DNA from: Isoetes taiwanensis
Lineage: Eukaryota > Streptophyta > Lycopodiopsida > Isoetales > Isoetaceae
NCBI GenBank assembly: GCA_021234155.1
Contig: JAJEKV010000018.1
Coordinates: 18,248,583-18,312,582, forward strand
Length of the DNA stretch: 64,000 nucleotides
Reading direction: 5' to 3'
The position numbers were made by a program, and so were the translations under genes. The stretch's first letter is position 1. Every line of letters begins with the position of its first letter. The notes beneath the pieces were generated by a model. That model was not told where the DNA came from, made no database searches, and worked only from the letters and a program-made list of their open reading frames with translations. Positions 37,131-48,649 of this stretch are shown here, piece by piece.

Positions 37131-37299
37131 GGCATTCAAATTAATAAACTGGTGTGCAAAGTGAGAACCAGCCGAGAATTCGAAATACATGATGACCAAA
37201 AATAGTGCCATCTTCTCCATGGCTAATAAATATTCTTAAATACCACCTGGCAGACTCTTGCGCAGTAAATTACTTATTCAACGTTTCAACCAGTGCGTG

Positions 37300-37783
37300 C
37301 TAAGAAGCATGAAAGTCATAAGAAGGGAAAGAGGAAGAAGGGATGTCAATAAGGCTAGAAAATGGACATCCTGATATGAAGAAGGATGCCCAATGATGTG
37401 GCTCATACTTAGGTTGATTGGTCTGACCGTCCATCTCCCTTATCATAGATATCATGGCGTTTCTAAGTGCACTTGCTACTGACAAGCCAGTACTCATGTT
37501 GGCATAAAACTGTTCCATAAGAACACATGTTGGTTCATCATATACATCCCATAATGCAGCTACAACAGTAGGAACCCCTGCAAGATGGAACGAACGAGCA
37601 AGTCCCAAAGTCCCTTCAGCACATAATTGTCCCTTTCCCGAACTACATGCACCTAAAACTGTGACAAAAGCTCTTAAATGTTTCTCATGTATTTCCTCAG
37701 CTGTCAACAAGTTCTTTCGAGTTGTCTTTGCACTTTTAATAACTCTTTCTGAATCAACATATGAAGGCACTAGTAATGCTTCG
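37300..37783 (-). pseudogene. CHAT-domain (caspase-like) protein, C-terminal part, interrupted gene
   Basis: The frame encodes a CHAT domain: EALLVPSYVDSE, NLLTAEEIHEKHLRAF, VTVLGACSSGKGQ with the catalytic-type Cys (GACSSGKG), EGTLGLARSFHLAGVPTVVA, ALWDVYDEPTCVLMEQFY and HHWASFFISGCPF, ending at a stop at 37300. CHAT proteins of plants usually carry N-terminal TPR repeats. The upstream coding sequence is cut at 37783 by a tyrosine-recombinase retrotransposon. It continues at 43332 on the far side, where the minus strand reads HVFATQVSNLCPT, the His-containing strand expected before EALLVPS. The TPR part was not found. Confidence 0.75.
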
Positions 37784-37932
37784 GTTCTATTGCGCTAGCA
37801 ATAGAACCGCCATTCCTTGGATGGGGACGCCACCTCAGCTTCTTTCCCTTTTTATAGCCCATTTTTTCTTCCCTTTGGTTATCGGCGTTCTCCTTGGGCT
37901 TTTCTCCTAGTTACGGTCGCCTACCTGGTTTC
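37783..37932 (+). repeat. A1 terminal repeat of the YR retrotransposon
   Basis: Begins with an inverted repeat, GGTTCTATTG and CAATAGAACC around six bases, then ccattccttggatgggg and a T-rich leader (tttttatagcccatttttt). Matches A2 at 42625-42772. The dyad is a plausible recombinase site. Confidence 0.85.
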
Positions 37933-38127
37933 CTACCTTCATCCAAGCCGGTTGTACCTGAAGAGCGCAACTGTGTGCCTACAGCCTACGTTCCTACCAA
38001 GAAAACTTTTTCAAGACATTTTCACGATATGGCAGATCAGGACATTCCTAGCACCTCTCAGGTTTCTTTGCGGGCTCGGAGGGGCTAAGCGGGTCGTGAC
38101 AAGCAAACGCCCCATCCACTCCGCCCT

Positions 38128-39102
38128 ATGCGGCGTGCCGCACTTGGAGTTTCTATTGCCTCCGAGGGTATGCGCTTTGCATACCCCGGGTTTCTCTTGA
38201 ACTGTCCATCGGTTTTTTCCACTATCAGATGCACGGGCGTCGCTTCTCACTCTGGCTCAGCTGGTCCTTCTCGGGTTGTCTCCTCTGTGTCTTTTGTACA
38301 TTGCCTCCCCTGTTTTTTTTTCCTTTGCCTCGCGGGTCCAGCTGTGGGGATGAGCTACTCTTTTTGCAATTCGCTGGTTCTGCGGTTCCCTCCTCGATCC
38401 GTGGATATGGTGCCTCGGCTTTTGCAAACCCTTCAGCTACAAATGTCGCGAGATCCGAGTCTTGATCGACACTCACTTCTAACACTAATGTTCATGGAGC
38501 GGTCGAGGTGTTGCGCCAAGAAGTTCGAGAAGCGGCTCTTCACGCGATCGGTTCCTAGCTTTAAGAGAGAGTCATCGCGCCACCCGATACGAGTTCCTTT
38601 GTACCCGCGAGTCCAGTTGGGGAGCTCCATGCTCGATTGATTGCCTTGTCTCCTCGGGTGCCCCGATCTTTGTCCTCCAGTTATTGTCGAAGAAGGTAAA
38701 GGCTGCCACTTTGCAAAGGATGAAGTTCTTGATTATTGCGATCGCGAGGGCTATGATGTCGCCTTGGATTTTGATGACCACCACCAGGCCCCCGGCCTGG
38801 CGATGATTCTAAGAAATTAAAAGCGGCTCGGCGGATGCATCGCGTGACCGGCAGCCCTCCTTCTAGATCCTTTGCCTCGCCCTCGGCTCCACCTTCTCGC
38901 CACACCTCAATCCCCTTTTTCCTCTTCACCGGTCGGGGTCCGACCATTTTGCACTTTTTGTGGTCGCCTGGGCCATCGCATTGAAACGTGCCATTCTCGC
39001 CCCAACACGGGCTCTCCTGTTGCTTCCCTCCCGCCTTTGGTTCCACCCCCGGGTCCTTTGGTGCCGGCCCCGGCTCCGTTTTTTCCTCGTCCCGGCCCTT
39101 GA
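38128..39102 (+). pseudogene. YR retrotransposon gag-like region with zinc knuckle
   Basis: A decayed gag region. Frames change several times. The clearest element is a CX2CX4HX4C zinc knuckle (CTFCGRLGHRIETC) at 38950-38991, followed by Pro-rich sequence. An upstream piece reads VLDYCDREGYDVALDFDD. It would bind element RNA. Confidence 0.6.
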
Positions 39103-39595
39103 ATCTTAGTTCGCCCTTGCATATTTTCCCTGTTGTCATGGATTCTCGACTTTAATACAATTTTGGTCCTTTTTTAAGAATTGTTATGTTTTCGTGTGAT
39201 ATAAACTTGTGTGAATTATGTTATGTGCTATCAGGCGGCTGTGGCTCTTTTGTCCTTATCTGATTTTTCTTGGAAATGTTGAGTTTTTTGCTTACATATT
39301 AGATGGTTTTCTGCTTGTTAAGTATAGTAGCATGTTAATTGTCTTACTCGGCATTGTAGTTGGATGTTTGTCGTCTAGTTTCTTTGGGTTTATGCTTTGT
39401 GGTGATCATTGTGTTTGCGTTGGCTTTGGGGTTTGTCTTGTCCACGGGTATCCACTCGACTAACTTGGTTTGTTTTTACTTTTTGGCAATATAACGTACG
39501 GTTTGTACCCGGTTTTTCAGAATGTGCACCAATCACCTCCATCATCCCTCATCTTGGCATCGACCCCTCCCTGGCGATGATTTGGCTTACCTTAC

Positions 39596-41062
39596 GTGGT
39601 CCTAAATCGCCTCCAGACCACTTTCCCTTTCTGGCAGTCTATCTGTTCCTCGCAGCAGGTTTTGCATTGGATCCAGTTTGATTATCGCCTCCCTTGGTCA
39701 TCTTCTCGTCCATCTGTTGCTTTTTCCGCCCCAAATCACTCTTCTTTGTCTGCCCACCTAGATTTTTGCCTTTCGGCCGTTTCGATCTTTTCGCGTCAAA
39801 AAGTGCGCGTCCCCGTCCTCTCCCGCCCTTTCTTTTGCTCCCCCTTGGGTGTTGTCCCCAAAGGCATGAACAAGTTTCGCCTTGTCCTTGACTTACGATG
39901 TTTAAACTCTTTCTTGACGATCCCTTCCTTCCGATATGAGTCTCTTGAGCTGCTTTCACATTTATGTCTCCCTAATGATTTTCTCTTTGCAGTCGACCTT
40001 AAGTCTGGTTATCACCATGTCTCTATTTGGCCTCCTCACCGCACTTTTTTGGGTTTTGAGCTTGTTGGTCGTTTTTACGTCTTTAACGTCCTCCCCTTTG
40101 GTCTTGCTTCCGCTCCCTTTGTCTTTACCAAATTAGTTAGACAGTTAGTTCGGTTTTGGCGAGGTCGGGGTATTAGTTGTTTGCCCTATGTCGATGATAT
40201 TTTGTTTCTAGGCGGTCCCTCCACGGAGTCTCTCAGTTGGCGTCATTGCCGACTTGCGGCCGGGCTGGTTTTCTCTTGGCATGGAAAAATGTCGTTTTTC
40301 GTCTCTCCACCGCACAATCTTTTAGGCTTCATAGTTGATGCCACGGGGAGGGTTTCTTTTCGCATTTCTCGGGCTAAAAGGGCGGCTTTTGTCTCTTTTC
40401 TACCACGTTAGCCTCGTTATGTCACCCCTCGCCATATTGCCCGCTTTCTTGGTTTTATCCGGTCTCTGCGCCCTAGTCTGGGCCATCGTGTCTTTGCCTT
40501 GACTTGGGGCCTCCATTCGATTCACGTGATGCGACCTTTGGGATACCCCTCTCTGCTTTGTCCCCTCTTGCGTCCACGGAAATCCAGCTTTGGGAGGGGT
40601 TATCCGTCATTTCGCCAGAGCCCTGTTTGGCCTCCCGTGCTCAAATCTACCTTGGGTTTTGATGCTAGCGATGAGGGATGGGCGGCTGGCTTTCAGCGTC
40701 CGGTTCTCGGCTTCTCTCCTTCTCACGGTGTTTTCTCTGCGCAGATGATCGCCTCCAATCTTCCACTTGGCGCGAACTCTTTGCGCTTTTCCGGATCTTG
40801 CGGTGATTGTGCTCCGATTCTTGCATGCATCGCGTCATAGCTTCAGCGGGGATAACGAATGTGTTTTTCTATTACTGAGTGGTGGTTCACGATCTCCAAC
40901 ACTTCATTTTTGCTTCTAGAAGTACTAATTTTTGCTATCGATTATCATATTCGGTTGGAGCCGGTATGGGTTCCACGATTGAAGAATGAGTGGGCGGATT
41001 ATCTTTCAAAAATCCGGGCCTTTGATGAGTTTTCCTTATCCCCCTCTTTTTTCATCTCTTGA
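39596..41062 (+). pseudogene. YR retrotransposon reverse transcriptase - RNase H
   Basis: One frame with a TAG stop near 40409-40411 (CAG to TAG in context FLPR-stop-PRYVTP) and another near 40838. RT motifs: FRLVLDLRCLN, LFAVDLKSGYHHVSI (first catalytic Asp), VLPFGLASAPFVFTK, and LPYVDDILFLGG (YVDD at 40187-40198). RNase H follows with LGFDASDEGWAAGF (Asp at 40661) and, after a frame change, VWVPRLKNEWADYLSKI near 40960-41015, the end motif typical of DIRS RNase H. Confidence 0.82.
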
Positions 41063-41553
41063 GGGCTGGGGGCCCTCATCATGTGGATCGTTTTTGCTAG
41101 CCCTTCTAATGCTTTCTTTGCCGGTCTTCAATACTAAGGATTGTTACCCTCACCGGATTGCGCGATCGCTATCTTATGATTGGCATTTGTTCAATAACTC
41201 TTGCTTTCCTCCTTTGCCTTGATTCGAAGTGTTGCACCACGCCCGTCTTTTGCAGACCACGGCTTACAATTGGTTGTTTTGCTTGGCCTTACGCACCTTG
41301 GTGGCCGTTGCTTCTTTGTTGATTCCTCGTCTTGGCAGCCCTTTGTGCCGCGATGCGATTTTTTCTTTCATGAATTCACATGCCTTACTCCCTTCACTCT
41401 CTTCTCGCATCGCGGGCTCTCGTCGGCATGCCGCATTATTTGCCTTACGTTGTAATTTTTCCATTGAATAAATGTTTCTTGTTTTTTCATCTAGTGGTTT
41501 TGGTTAGTTCTAGGTTACTATTTTTGGTATTTTTAGAGGTTGGTTGAAATTGG

Positions 41554-42566
41554 TTGATATTTGAGACTTGTTTTAGGTTTTTGACTATTGTGTTTTTTGT
41601 CTTGTTTTTCCGGATATCTTACCTTTTTCTTGACGATCCCTCTTTGCCCTTCTTTGCCTCGGCATTGGTGTCTCGTCCTCCAATCCGGGCATCGTCTACA
41701 TTGCTTTCGATTACTCCTCCGCTTTGGCTATCTTTTTCGTCATTGGGTGCGGCTCAGATCCGGCGTTACGCCTCCTCCCTTCATGTAAGCGGCGTTTTTC
41801 TCCTCGTTGTTATCACGCTTCGTCGCAGCCCTAATTCCATAGGTATTCGTCTGCTTTGCCATCGCCTTTTTTCATGGCTTGGTCAACTTCCGTCTCCTTG
41901 CTCTGCGCCCCTTCCTACCTTAGTTAGATCAAAGCATTGCGTGTCCATAGCCCTTCACGGTCGTTTACCATTATTTGCGCGGCTCCGTTAAGCCAAATCA
42001 TTTCGATGCCTTGCCCCGTCACAAGCCCATTGGCGTGGCATTATGAAAGCATGCCTTGTCACCATCTGCTTTGCCGGTTTCCTTCGCATCTCGGAGGCCT
42101 TGCATCTGAATTGGCGCGATCTTTTTTTTTCGATCATGTCGGTTGTTTATCCGCAAATCCAAATCGACCAAAGGCTAGCTGCCGGTCGGGGAAGTCCTCA
42201 TTGCTTTCGCACCTTTTCTCCCTCCTGTCCGGTGATGTTATTGCAACGTTTATTGTCTACCTGTGGTTTTCACACCGTTGATCCACCGTCAGGTGGTCCG
42301 CTTTTTCGCCCTTCCTTAGCTTCCTCCCGCCCGTTGTCATATGCCGCCGCCCGCTCCCGGTGGTTTGAGTCTTTGCGTCTGATCGGCTTGGAGCCTCGGG
42401 CCTTTGGCACCCATGCGGGGCGTAGAGGCCCACGCCCGCCGCTTCTTCCGTCCCTTCGGACATTGTCCGTTCCCATGGACGTTGGCGCTCTGCCTCCTCT
42501 CATTCGCGCTATGTTCTTCCCAACGTTCAGGAGCGCCTCATTGTGTCTCGCCACCTTGGTCTTTGA
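41554..42566 (+). pseudogene. YR retrotransposon tyrosine recombinase
   Basis: Carries the catalytic set of phage-integrase-type recombinases: Arg in CFAGFLRISEALHLNW (R codon at 42085), HxxR in FGTHAGRRG (His 42412, Arg 42421), and in the next frame the nucleophile Tyr in SASSHSRYVLPN (42510-42512), before TGA at 42564. One frameshift between 42430 and 42460 separates HxxR from Tyr. Upstream frames contain the less conserved N-terminal part. The enzyme integrates circular element DNA without a DDE integrase. Confidence 0.82.
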
Positions 42567-42583
42567 GGTAGGTTCCTCTTCTA

Positions 42584-42772
42584 TCGGCCACTTATTGTGT
42601 CTTAGGACCCATCCTAGAATGCCCGGTTCTATTAAGCTAGCAATAGAACCTCATTCCTGGATGGGGGCCTCCCACCAAACTCCTTTCCTTTTTATAGCCC
42701 ATTTTTTCTTCCCTTTGGTTATCGGCGTTCTCCTTGGGCTTTTCTCCTAGTTACGATTCGCCTACGGTTTCC
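42584..42772 (+). repeat. B1-A2 internal repeat junction of the YR retrotransposon
   Basis: B1 (42584-42624) ends with cccatcctagaatgccc and abuts A2, which begins GGTTCTATT-aagctag-CAATAGAACC and continues tcattcctggatggg. B1 and A2 ends are also complementary to each other (cccatcc...gaatg with cattcc...ggatggg), giving a nested ~60-bp palindrome, as expected for a circle junction. Confidence 0.8.
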
Positions 42773-43286
42773 GCCCCCCCTCCCTCTTAGTAGGTTTGCA
42801 TGGCTTGACGGTTTGTTTGGTCTCTTTATTCATTCTCGGCGTGGCCTTTGTCGCCTCCGAGGCGGTACCAACCGGTCTTTTCTGTCTTTTGGCTTTTTCT
42901 TCTTCGTACCGGTTGGTCGACCGTGCTATTCGCTTGGCGTGGCTCTGCAGCCTCCGAGTTGTTTTTTCCATCATATCTGGCATCGGTCCTGCCACGGTTT
43001 CATTTCTGACCTCTAACGGGTTATGTTGTCCAGGTCCCTTTTTCCAGATGGCAGGGCTCGCTGTGCACAAGCCAGTCGCGGGGGTACTTGTTCCTAGGAC
43101 GTTGGGCTTCGACCGTCGTCCGTTGATATCGTCTTCTTTTATGTTGTATTCTCCAGTTTTTATCATGCTCTCGATGATTGTCTAGCTTCGGAGCATTTAA
43201 AGTTCATATTTTCAAATTTATCTGTTCCTGGTGAAGGATTTATTTGTACTCAATATTTTTTACAAATCTCAATGAGAACACCACTT

Positions 43287-43331
43287 CACTTGGCCACTTG
43301 TTGTGTAGGACCCATCCTAGGAATGGTGCCC
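43287..43331 (+). repeat. B2, right terminus of the YR retrotransposon
   Basis: Repeats B1: tggccacttgttgtg, taggacccatcctag, gaatggtgccc. The CHAT coding sequence resumes at 43332. Confidence 0.75.
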
Positions 43332-43380
43332 AGCGTTGGGCATAAGTTGGAAACTTGTGTGGCAAAAACATGTTCAGCTC
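43332..43380 (-). pseudogene. CHAT-domain gene, part beyond the inserted element
   Basis: The minus strand reads EHVFATQVSNLCPT in the frame that continues into LEALLVPSYVDSE (left side) if 37784-43331 is removed. CHAT domains have an HxATH-type strand a few residues before this point. A TGA lies a few codons further upstream, so an exon border probably falls near 43380 (tctgag acceptor-like). Confidence 0.6.
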
Positions 43381-43445
43381 AGAATCCTTCTCATAAATCT
43401 AATATAATAGAAACCAAACCCGGCATTGCTGAGCTTTAAGAGGTT

Positions 43446-43860
43446 TTTGTGCATTTGACGTGCTTCCTCTTCCCTTTGCTTTTTGCTCTATCCCGAATTT
43501 TCTTTTTTCCTCATTTCTCTACACACTTTCCTTTTTTTTCCCTTTTTTCTGCAATTTTTCTACACGTCTTCTTTTTCCATTCTCTATTTTTTTTTTCCTT
43601 TTTTTACCCGCTTCTCCCTTCTTTTCCCTTCCCTTTTCCCTTTTCCTTTTGCCCCCCCCTTTTTTTTACGGACTTGTTCCCTTCCCTTTCATCCGTTTCC
43701 CCCCCTTCCCATTTTTCCCTTTCCTTTTCCCCTCTCTTTTTCTTTTCCTTTTCAGTTTCCCTTTTCCCATTGACTTTTTTCGTTCTATTTTTCCCACCTT
43801 TTCATGTGCCCTTCTCTTCCTTTCCCTATCCTCTTCCTCTTTATCCTTTGCAAAGAAATG
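43446..43860. repeat. Polypyrimidine tract (~410 bp)
   Basis: Almost only C and T on the plus strand, with mixed runs of c, t and ttccc. Long Phe/Pro/Ser frames here are by-products of composition. It borders the CHAT exon piece and could be an expanded intronic tract. Such tracts can form triplex DNA. Confidence 0.85.
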
Positions 43861-46640
43861 AATTTACAAAGAGATTCATTATGGTACTATCTGGCGAAGA
43901 GTGAAGCATTAAAAGCTACTTGTGAGTATTTGAAGTACTTTGCAAGTATTAAAATTCTCTCAAGCTAAGACATGGACTTGTATTTTTCTTTGCACATACA
44001 TGAGAGTACATGGCCTCCAGACCTGAAAAAGAGAGTCACAGACACTACTAACACATAGGCGGCGGTCATCTTAGATATGAAGTGAAGATGATATCCAAGA
44101 AAACATAGCTCTATTCTTTAATCATTGAGCCAGTACCAAGGGATAGTGAGTATAGTGTCATAAAGCATAAATGTTACCATGTCCATTCATGTCAGTAGTC
44201 TCTTAGACATGAAGATGACAGTTCATGTATCAAACCAACATCTTTTGTCTCATTTTTTCTATTTCACTTCATTTGGACATTAGGCTCGCATGTCGTTAAT
44301 TATCTCTATGTACATTCAGGTCCATAGTGCTTTAAGATTCTAGCATTCAAATGGATACTAATGGGTGTTTTGAATGGAACATTACCTACACATGGGTACC
44401 ACTTTCCCCGAATGTGACTCGCATTCTCTAACATTTGCATTGTACTAAGGGACGAAAGGAAGATGAAAAGGTCCTCAAGGCATTGCCATTACCCTTCACC
44501 AAAGTTATTAGCACCCCTGGCTAAAGCAAACAAAACACAATCAACCAAATTTATTTACAACAAAGGTGGGCATTTTGCCACTTTAGATAGTAAATTCCCA
44601 AACCATCTTAACATCTAGAGATAGTTTGGTTTACAATCCTCTATCCTTCAGTTTCATCTAATTTAATAGCAGTCTTGACGTTGCACATCATAGTGGGCCA
44701 TGTGCATTGAAGCATTGCCAAGTTGAACTTGCTCACATGCAAAACCAATGTTTGCATCCCAAATATTATTACGGGAATAATACTGGCATCTCCAATCAGT
44801 CGCAGGCTTCTCAAACTATCACTACATTTAGGTGTGCCTTATGGCCAGCTTTAGATCTTTAAAGTGGTGGGTTGGGCAAACCATTTCCTATCCCCCAACA
44901 CACCTGTTTACATTTTGAGTTTAGAATACAATGACTACTTTCGAGGCGTCTATGGCAATACACTCAAAAGAGTAGCTTCAAATGCAGAAAATGAGCTTTG
45001 AGATGCATGCTTGTTGTCAAGCATCAAATTATAGCACATTTATATAACAGAAATAAAAAAGCCTGCAAAAGTAATTTTCAGAAGCATACAGGAGCTATTA
45101 TCAAGAAAATGCAAGAGCAATATCGTATTATATATTACAAATGTGAAATGTTGTAAGTGTAAAATAGGATTTGAACCCAATTGTAATGCACTTCATTCTC
45201 CTCGAGCATTTAGCTTGACAAATCTTCATGCTAAACACCAATAAAATATTTTTATCACCTAATATGTATGTGCACAAAACAATTCTAAACAAATTGCAAC
45301 AACATGATAAGACTTGAGCAATTGATAAAACCTGAGCAGGAGGGGCGCCTGAGGTTGGGGTTTCGCTGTTGCAGCCAAGTACATAAGGTTTTAATGTAGC
45401 TTTAGCTGATATTTACAAAAGAATGACTGATTAAGCGATGTTCCTAGACAAAGAACTCAAAAATTTATCTTCCCAATCCTTAATGGAACTGGTAAGACAA
45501 ATTGGACTATATCTTCAGTATATGAAGAAATACATATTTAAGTTCACTTATAAAAGATTCTAAAATATAATGCAGAAACCTTGTTTGAAGATGCACATCA
45601 ACAAATCAACATTAAAACGAACTATGCAGGGTTTAGCAAGTGATAGAACCTGAACAGGACATGAGTCACAAAAGGAATAATGAACAGATTGCATATTTGT
45701 TTACCAGGTCCACAGAAGCACTGATACGTATAGCCATTGCCATTACCCTTCACCAAAGTTTATTAGCATCACTGGCTGAAGCAAACAAAACACAATCAGC
45801 CAAATTAATTTACCTGGTGGTAGTTAGATGCAATAGAATCCAGAGCGTTAAGAAAACATGTCAGCACAGCACATGTCTACAGCAAAGGTGGGCGTTTTGC
45901 CACTTTAGATAGTCAAATCCCAAACCATCTTAACATCTAACATCTAGAAACAGTTTGGTCTACAATCCTCTATCCCTCAGTTTCATCTAATTTAATAGCA
46001 GTCTTGACATTGCACATCATAGTGGGCCATGCGCATTGAAGCATTGCCAAGTTGCACTTGCTCACATGCAAAAGATAGACGTTTAAAACATACAAAGATG
46101 TGACACGTAACAATAGGTGGGGTGTAGGCACTCGGCCAATCCTTACATAGCAGACACCTACAAATTTGATTCACCTTTGAGAATTTACTTCTCTTGTTTA
46201 AACACGTTATTCCCTGAATGTTTTGTTAGACAACATGTTAAGAAGAATCACATTTTGGTCCTCTGAATTCACTTGGAATTGAGGCCATCAGGGAAAGAGA
46301 AAAAATGCCCAACTCATATCATTAAATGCAGATTGAAGACGAAATGCAAGGTCTCCAATGGCATGTTCCTCAGAATAATTCTGCACTTTCATATAATTCT
46401 GCACTTTCAGTAAGTGTTTGACCTGTTTGCACTTCATGTTAGAACCAGGTACTGGCCACATATCTCGGTATTGCTTGAAACTGTTCGTTCCCTAAGACAA
46501 CAAAATTTCCTAGATTTTCATAATTCCAATTTGCCCCAGGAAGGTTGTCATACAACTCTGCCTCGCAATGAGGCATATAGAAGAGGGTTGGCCTAGTCAC
46601 ATGTTATGGAAAAAGCAAAATTAGCAAAACTATTCATATT
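43861..46640. repeat. Duplicated ~270-bp segment, 1.26 kb apart; otherwise no gene
   Basis: 44481-44742 and 45738-46075 share cattgccattacccttcacc, then gtgggcattttgccacttta, and catcatagtgggccatg, with a ~65-bp block present only in the second copy (about 45812-45878). A shorter shared word (gataaaacctgagcagg and gatagaacctgaacagg) precedes each. No coding region is supported. Confidence 0.65.
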
Positions 46641-47120
46641 TACCTGGCATAAAGGAGCTTGATAAAATGTCTTGCATCAGAGAAGACTTGAAGCCAAGAG
46701 AGAAATGGGCACCTGCAAAAACGGCTCACAACACCACATCTCACATCCTCTAGCATGAACTCTAAACAGAGAAGAACTGGACCATCAATGAGAAAGGCAG
46801 AATATTGGGGACAGAACACTGGACCTCTTTGAAATCTTGGAGGCAGGGTATATGGACTCAAAGATGCTTTCAATTCAAAAGTAAAACCCTTGAGAAAGGA
46901 GGCCATGTATGCTGATCTGAATTAAAGCCCTTACAGGTTTTTTCATCGTCCCTGCAGTTTTTCTTAACTCTTCTATCCTGTTTGCATCCTCTTGCCTACT
47001 GGCACTTGCATAAATACTGCTACATGAGTACATAAGATGCAGAATGCTCTGGCTTTATTTGCACCACCCTCTGAAGGCACCTTAATCCTAAGTCTACCTC
47101 TGTATACTAAGCAAAGCTAA

Positions 47121-47560
47121 CTATGTTTCTTTAGATGGCAATGATCCTGCATTTTCAAGTAATTCCACTGCCTCATGCAAATGTCCAGATCGTCCAAGAA
47201 GAATCATGCAATTGTAATGGTCAATTGTCGGTGTGATGCCATAGCTCGCTCTCATCATGCTAAAATATTGCTGACCTTGACTCATCAAGCTGGCATGGCT
47301 AGATGCTGTAAGAAGATGTAAGTTAACATCATCTGGTTTGACATCTTGGCTTTGCATGTTCTCAAAACGCTGCACGGCCATGTGACCCATGGTTCATTCC
47401 GTAACCTCTTATAATTGCAGAATAGATAATAACATCTTGCATTGGAAGTTTGTCAAATGCCTCTCTTGCTCTGCAACGAAGCCACATTTGGCATACATAT
47501 TAACCAAGCTGCTATTGACAAAGAGATCTCCTTCTAATCCCTTTTGTGTAACTTCAGAAT
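47121..47560 (-). pseudogene. PPR protein (PLS class) pseudogene
   Basis: Minus-strand blocks in order: GDLFVNSSLVNMYAKCGFV (plus 47450-47520), then after a frameshift FDKLPMQDVIIYSAIIRGYG, then VQRFENMQSQDVKPDDVNLH, QGQQYFSMMRASYGI and TIDHYNCMILLGRSGHLHEA. These are consecutive PPR repeats of the plant PLS type, near the usual E-domain end. Two frame changes and lack of flanking sequence show a pseudogene. PPR proteins of this class bind organellar RNA at editing sites. Confidence 0.75.
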
Positions 47561-48649
47561 GCGTAGCAAATCAATTCACAGGGCTCTCTTTCTACATTTC
47601 AGCACTTACTTTTACTGGATCGGATCAGAAGAGGCCGAGGTAGGGTTGGAAATGCCCCTTCCGGTTGTGGAGGCGAGCTTTTTTTCTTTCTCTTTATCTA
47701 ATATCGTGGATCACATAAATGAATAGAGCCTAATTTCCAGCTTTCCAACCCTTGCCTGAGTAACGCGTAGTGAAGGAGGAAGACCAATGGTTGCATGTAG
47801 CACATCTCCGTTAACATCTAAGGCAGTAGAAAAATGTGATTTCCCAATTAAGATTGTCAGAATGCAGCTTGTTTATATCCTAAAATTTTTTTAAGTTATG
47901 ATTACCAAGATTATGCAATTGCACATTTCGACCCTGAAGCTTGAACTGCTCTCTAGAAAAGGAGCGGAGCCAATACTTGAGCTTTGATTCCAATGCCTTT
48001 GCTATCAAGGACTCCATTCTTCAACGAAAAAGGAAACCCCAGGGCAATTACTGCTTCCGAGAGTGAGTATCATAACGATAATACAAATCGAAGAACAGAA
48101 CTGCATCAGATATTTCCACCATAGGCATGGACGATAGACACAAATCCTTAATAGGAAGCACTAAAACCCTCGTTTCTGTTCTGACAGACTCTAATATCCT
48201 CAAATGAAACCCTGAAGCTCTATTACGGCCTCTTTAGGAATCCGACAGCCTCTTCCTATGGCCGGAGCCTCTTCCTGCTGAAGCCATTCCAGATACTAAA
48301 TCCCACACTCTTATGCCTGGTTGCCCAGAGCAGGCCTCTCCGGTTAGCCAGTTTCAAGAGTGGCTGCCCAACAACGAAAACGACCGAGCATTTACAGCCA
48401 ATAAGGGGTTTTTAGCAGTCATAGGCATATTTCAAGCATATACTGGCATATACCTATAATATGCCACAAAACCACATAAACAAGGGTTTGCCCCCTTAGG
48501 GGCAACCCAAAAATAGAACCAAGTCAATGGTTCTATAACAATAAATAATATCAATTATAATATCACACAAATGATCACGAAACCAAACCAACCATTGAAC
48601 AAACCATTGAACAACTCAAGAAATTGAACGCATTCATTCAAGAAATTCG

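Larger units (their letters stand above)
37784..43331 (+). mobile_element. Tyrosine-recombinase (DIRS-order) retrotransposon with split direct repeats
   Basis: A 5,548-bp element with the order A1 - gag - RT - RNase H - tyrosine recombinase - B1 - A2 - B2. A1 (to ~37932) and A2 (42625-42772) start with the same dyad GGTTCTATTG...CAATAGAACC and share ~130 bp. B1 (42584-42624) and B2 (43287-43331) share tggccacttgttgtg and aggacccatcctag. There is no integrase or protease. Split direct repeats are characteristic of Ngaro/PAT-like members, whereas DIRS1 itself has inverted termini. This copy is inactive: a TAG stop in RT-RH and a frameshift in the recombinase. It sits inside the CHAT gene. Confidence 0.88.

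Noticed and set aside
43185-43191. Alternative right border of the YR element at a second GCTTCGG
   Set aside because: GCTTCGG also occurs at 37778-37784 and could mimic a duplication, but B1/B2 repeat matching and the CHAT frame both place the border at 43331.
43449-43904. Phe/Pro/Ser-rich ORFs
   Set aside because: They result from the polypyrimidine composition in all three frames.
45160-45240. Possible tRNA (ggatttgaaccc, B-box-like on the minus strand)
   Set aside because: No acceptor or anticodon stem could be formed around it.
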